64,000 nucleotides of DNA. Origin: Flavobacterium sp. N2038 (GTDB taxonomy: Bacteria; Bacteroidota; Bacteroidia; Flavobacteriales; Flavobacteriaceae). The DNA lies in NCBI RefSeq assembly GCF_025947185.1, contig NZ_CP110001.1, positions 2,976,001 to 3,040,000 on the forward strand. The letters run 5' to 3'. Position numbers and translations under genes: made by a program. This document shows, piece after piece, positions 62,661 through 64,000 of the stretch. Under the pieces are notes generated by a model. It did no database searches and was not told the origin of the DNA. It worked only from the letters and a program-made list of their open reading frames with translations. Each line of letters opens with the position of its first letter. The stretch's first letter is position 1.

Positions 62661-63938
62661 TTAATGTTCGTGCCCTCCTGAATTACTTAGTTTGGCATTA
62701 ACAAAAAACGTTCCTTTGGTCACTATTTTAGTTCCTTCCGGGATTTCTTTAACCGGAGTTATAGCTGTATATCCAAGTTCTGAAACTCCTTTTGATACCT
62801 CAATTTTTTCAAAATTCAGACTGTTTGCAGCAATTTTCTTTTCTTCGGCCTCATTATGCTTTTCACCTGATTCAGCTTCATGTTCATGTTCTGCTTCTGC
62901 CTTTTTATCTGTTTGGGCAAAAATATAATATTTACCGTCAGCTTCTGCAATTGCATCATTGGGTACTGCAGCTGTAAGCGCATTCCCAATACTTATCATT
63001 GCCGTGATATTCATTCCGTCAATCAATCCTGTTTTATTTCCGGTTACAGTACAATGCACTGCAACTGTTTTACTTTCGTTTTCGAATGATGATCCTATAT
63101 TAAATACTTTTGCTGTATAAGAAGTTGTAGGATTATTTGTTAAAGTAAAATTTACCACTTGTCCCACTTTCACCATCGGAAGATCTTTTTCAAAAACCTG
63201 AAGATCAAGATGAATAAGACTATTATCTACAATTTCTACCACAGGAGAAGAAACATCAACATAACTTCCTATTTTAGCAAACTCGCTGCTTACCGTTCCG
63301 TTCACCGGACTTGTAACTGTTAATGCTGATTTTAATGAAGCTGAATTAATTCCAGCCGGATTTATTCCCATAAGCTGAATTTGTTTCTGTAATGATGCTT
63401 TACGTGCCCGAAGCGCATTCATCTCGGCAGTTGCGCTCTGCAAATTTTTCAGAGCCCCTGCATTCCCTTCCTGAAGTTCTTGCTGACGCTTCAATTCCTG
63501 ATTTGCCAGTGTGATTTTACTTCCAATAGTTAGATATTCCTCCTGCAACTGTATAAACTGCGGATTTTCGATTGTTGCAATAACCTGTCCTTTACGAACA
63601 TAATCACCTAATTGCACCTTAAGTGTTTTAACAACTCCGCCATACAATGACGTCGCATTTGCTTTATTGTTATTCGGAACTCTTAAAGCTCCATTCACTT
63701 TAATTGAAGCGGTAAGATTTTTATTTTCAATCGTTCCCAGAATAATTCCCACAGATTTTAACTGCTCGTGTGTCAAAGTAGCAATTGTAGCTGCTTCTTC
63801 CTCGTGATTCTCTTCCTTTGCAGACTCGGATTTTTCCGTTTCTTTTGTTGCTCCCTCACTCTCATTGCTTTTTTGTCCGCAACTAATCAATGATAAGATT
63901 GCCGTAGCAGCAAGCAAAATTTTAATGTTGACTTTCAT
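62661..63938 (-). CDS. Second RND efflux adaptor lipoprotein (CzcB type) with His/Glu-rich segment
   Basis: 425 residues from ATG 63938; an upstream TTG is unlikely. Lipobox LSLISC (C20). After an acidic, His-containing linker (ATKETEKSESAKEENHEEEAA) come the fusion-protein domains: YGGVVKTLKVQLGDYVRKGQVIATIENPQFIQLQEEYL, a helical hairpin, VTSPVNGTVSSEFAKIGSYVDVSSP, and a barrel with LDLQVFEKDLPMVKVG. A second charged His-rich insert (AEAEHEHEAESGEKHNEAEEKK) lies within the C-terminal part. His/Glu-rich stretches are typical of zinc, cobalt or nickel efflux adaptors. The sequence ends GGHEH. The partner pump should lie upstream of this gene, beyond the right edge. Confidence 0.9.
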   Translation of the reverse strand: MKVNIKILLAATAILSLISCGQKSNESEGATKETEKSESAKEENHEEEAATIATLTHEQLKSVGIILGTIENKNLTASIKVNGALRVPNNNKANATSLYGGVVKTLKVQLGDYVRKGQVIATIENPQFIQLQEEYLTIGSKITLANQELKRQQELQEGNAGALKNLQSATAEMNALRARKASLQKQIQLMGINPAGINSASLKSALTVTSPVNGTVSSEFAKIGSYVDVSSPVVEIVDNSLIHLDLQVFEKDLPMVKVGQVVNFTLTNNPTTSYTAKVFNIGSSFENESKTVAVHCTVTGNKTGLIDGMNITAMISIGNALTAAVPNDAIAEADGKYYIFAQTDKKAEAEHEHEAESGEKHNEAEEKKIAANSLNFEKIEVSKGVSELGYTAITPVKEIPEGTKIVTKGTFFVNAKLSNSGGHEH

Positions 63939-64000
63939 GTATGCTCTTATTTTTAAATTTATCCAATGAAATCTGTCTTGTTTTTCCAAACAGAAATCTT

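Overview
The window is AT-rich chromosomal DNA of a flavobacterium (Bacteroidota), most likely Flavobacterium itself. The evidence is SusC/SusD pairs, a hybrid two-component regulator (HTCS), many 'FxQ/AQ'-type signal peptides, TAnnTTTG-type promoter motifs, and a partial surface protein of the gliding/adhesin type. I see no tRNA, rRNA, CRISPR array, prophage or intact insertion sequence. Intergenic DNA is rich in short palindromic repeats.

Layout. 1-2144 (-): N-terminal part of a large repeat-rich surface protein that runs off the left edge. 3.2-7.3 kb: an accessory stretch with an XRE regulator, two small proteins with HEPN-type RNxxxH motifs, a GNAT acetyltransferase, an orphan ParD-like antitoxin and a DUF1826-like protein, studded with REP-like palindromes. 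7.4-8.8 kb (-): a PheP-like amino acid permease. 9.2-31.9 kb (+): a complete-looking heparin/heparan sulfate utilisation locus with GH88 unsaturated glucuronyl hydrolase, heparinase III (PL12), a heparin-lyase-I-like lipoprotein, SusC/SusD, a small secreted protein, a ROK kinase, a sulfatase, a second heparinase II/III-family lyase, an HTCS regulator, a DUF4861 protein and a DhuD/KduD-like dehydrogenase. A conserved sequence, nnACnnATkCAAAAC, lies upstream of four of its transcription units and is a good candidate for the HTCS operator.

32.2-40.9 kb: an alpha/beta hydrolase, a small GNAT protein, FdhD next to a YdeP-type molybdopterin oxidoreductase, two small proteins of unknown function, a DUF4377/META-domain protein and an XRE-cupin regulator. 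41.1-49.6 kb (-): a phosphonate-type operon with TonB-dependent receptor, DUF5690 MFS transporter, HpnW-type FAD oxidoreductase, PhnX-like HAD hydrolase and an alkaline-phosphatase-superfamily lipoprotein that carries an inserted LamG-like domain. Its substrate is unknown.

50.1-55.5 kb (+): a tight seven-gene biosynthetic operon with FAD oxidoreductase, methyltransferase, type III polyketide synthase, FabZ-like dehydratase, ketosynthase, acyl carrier protein and phosphopantetheinyl transferase. It reads as a machine for a modified phenolic or pyrone lipid built on a dedicated ACP-bound acyl chain, and I know of no described product. Together with the phosphonate operon it is the best candidate for an undescribed system.

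55.6-63.9 kb: heavy-metal RND efflux (two CzcB-type adaptors, a CzcA pump fused to its own TolC-type outer-membrane factor, and a small secreted protein), interrupted by a polysaccharide deacetylase gene on the other strand.
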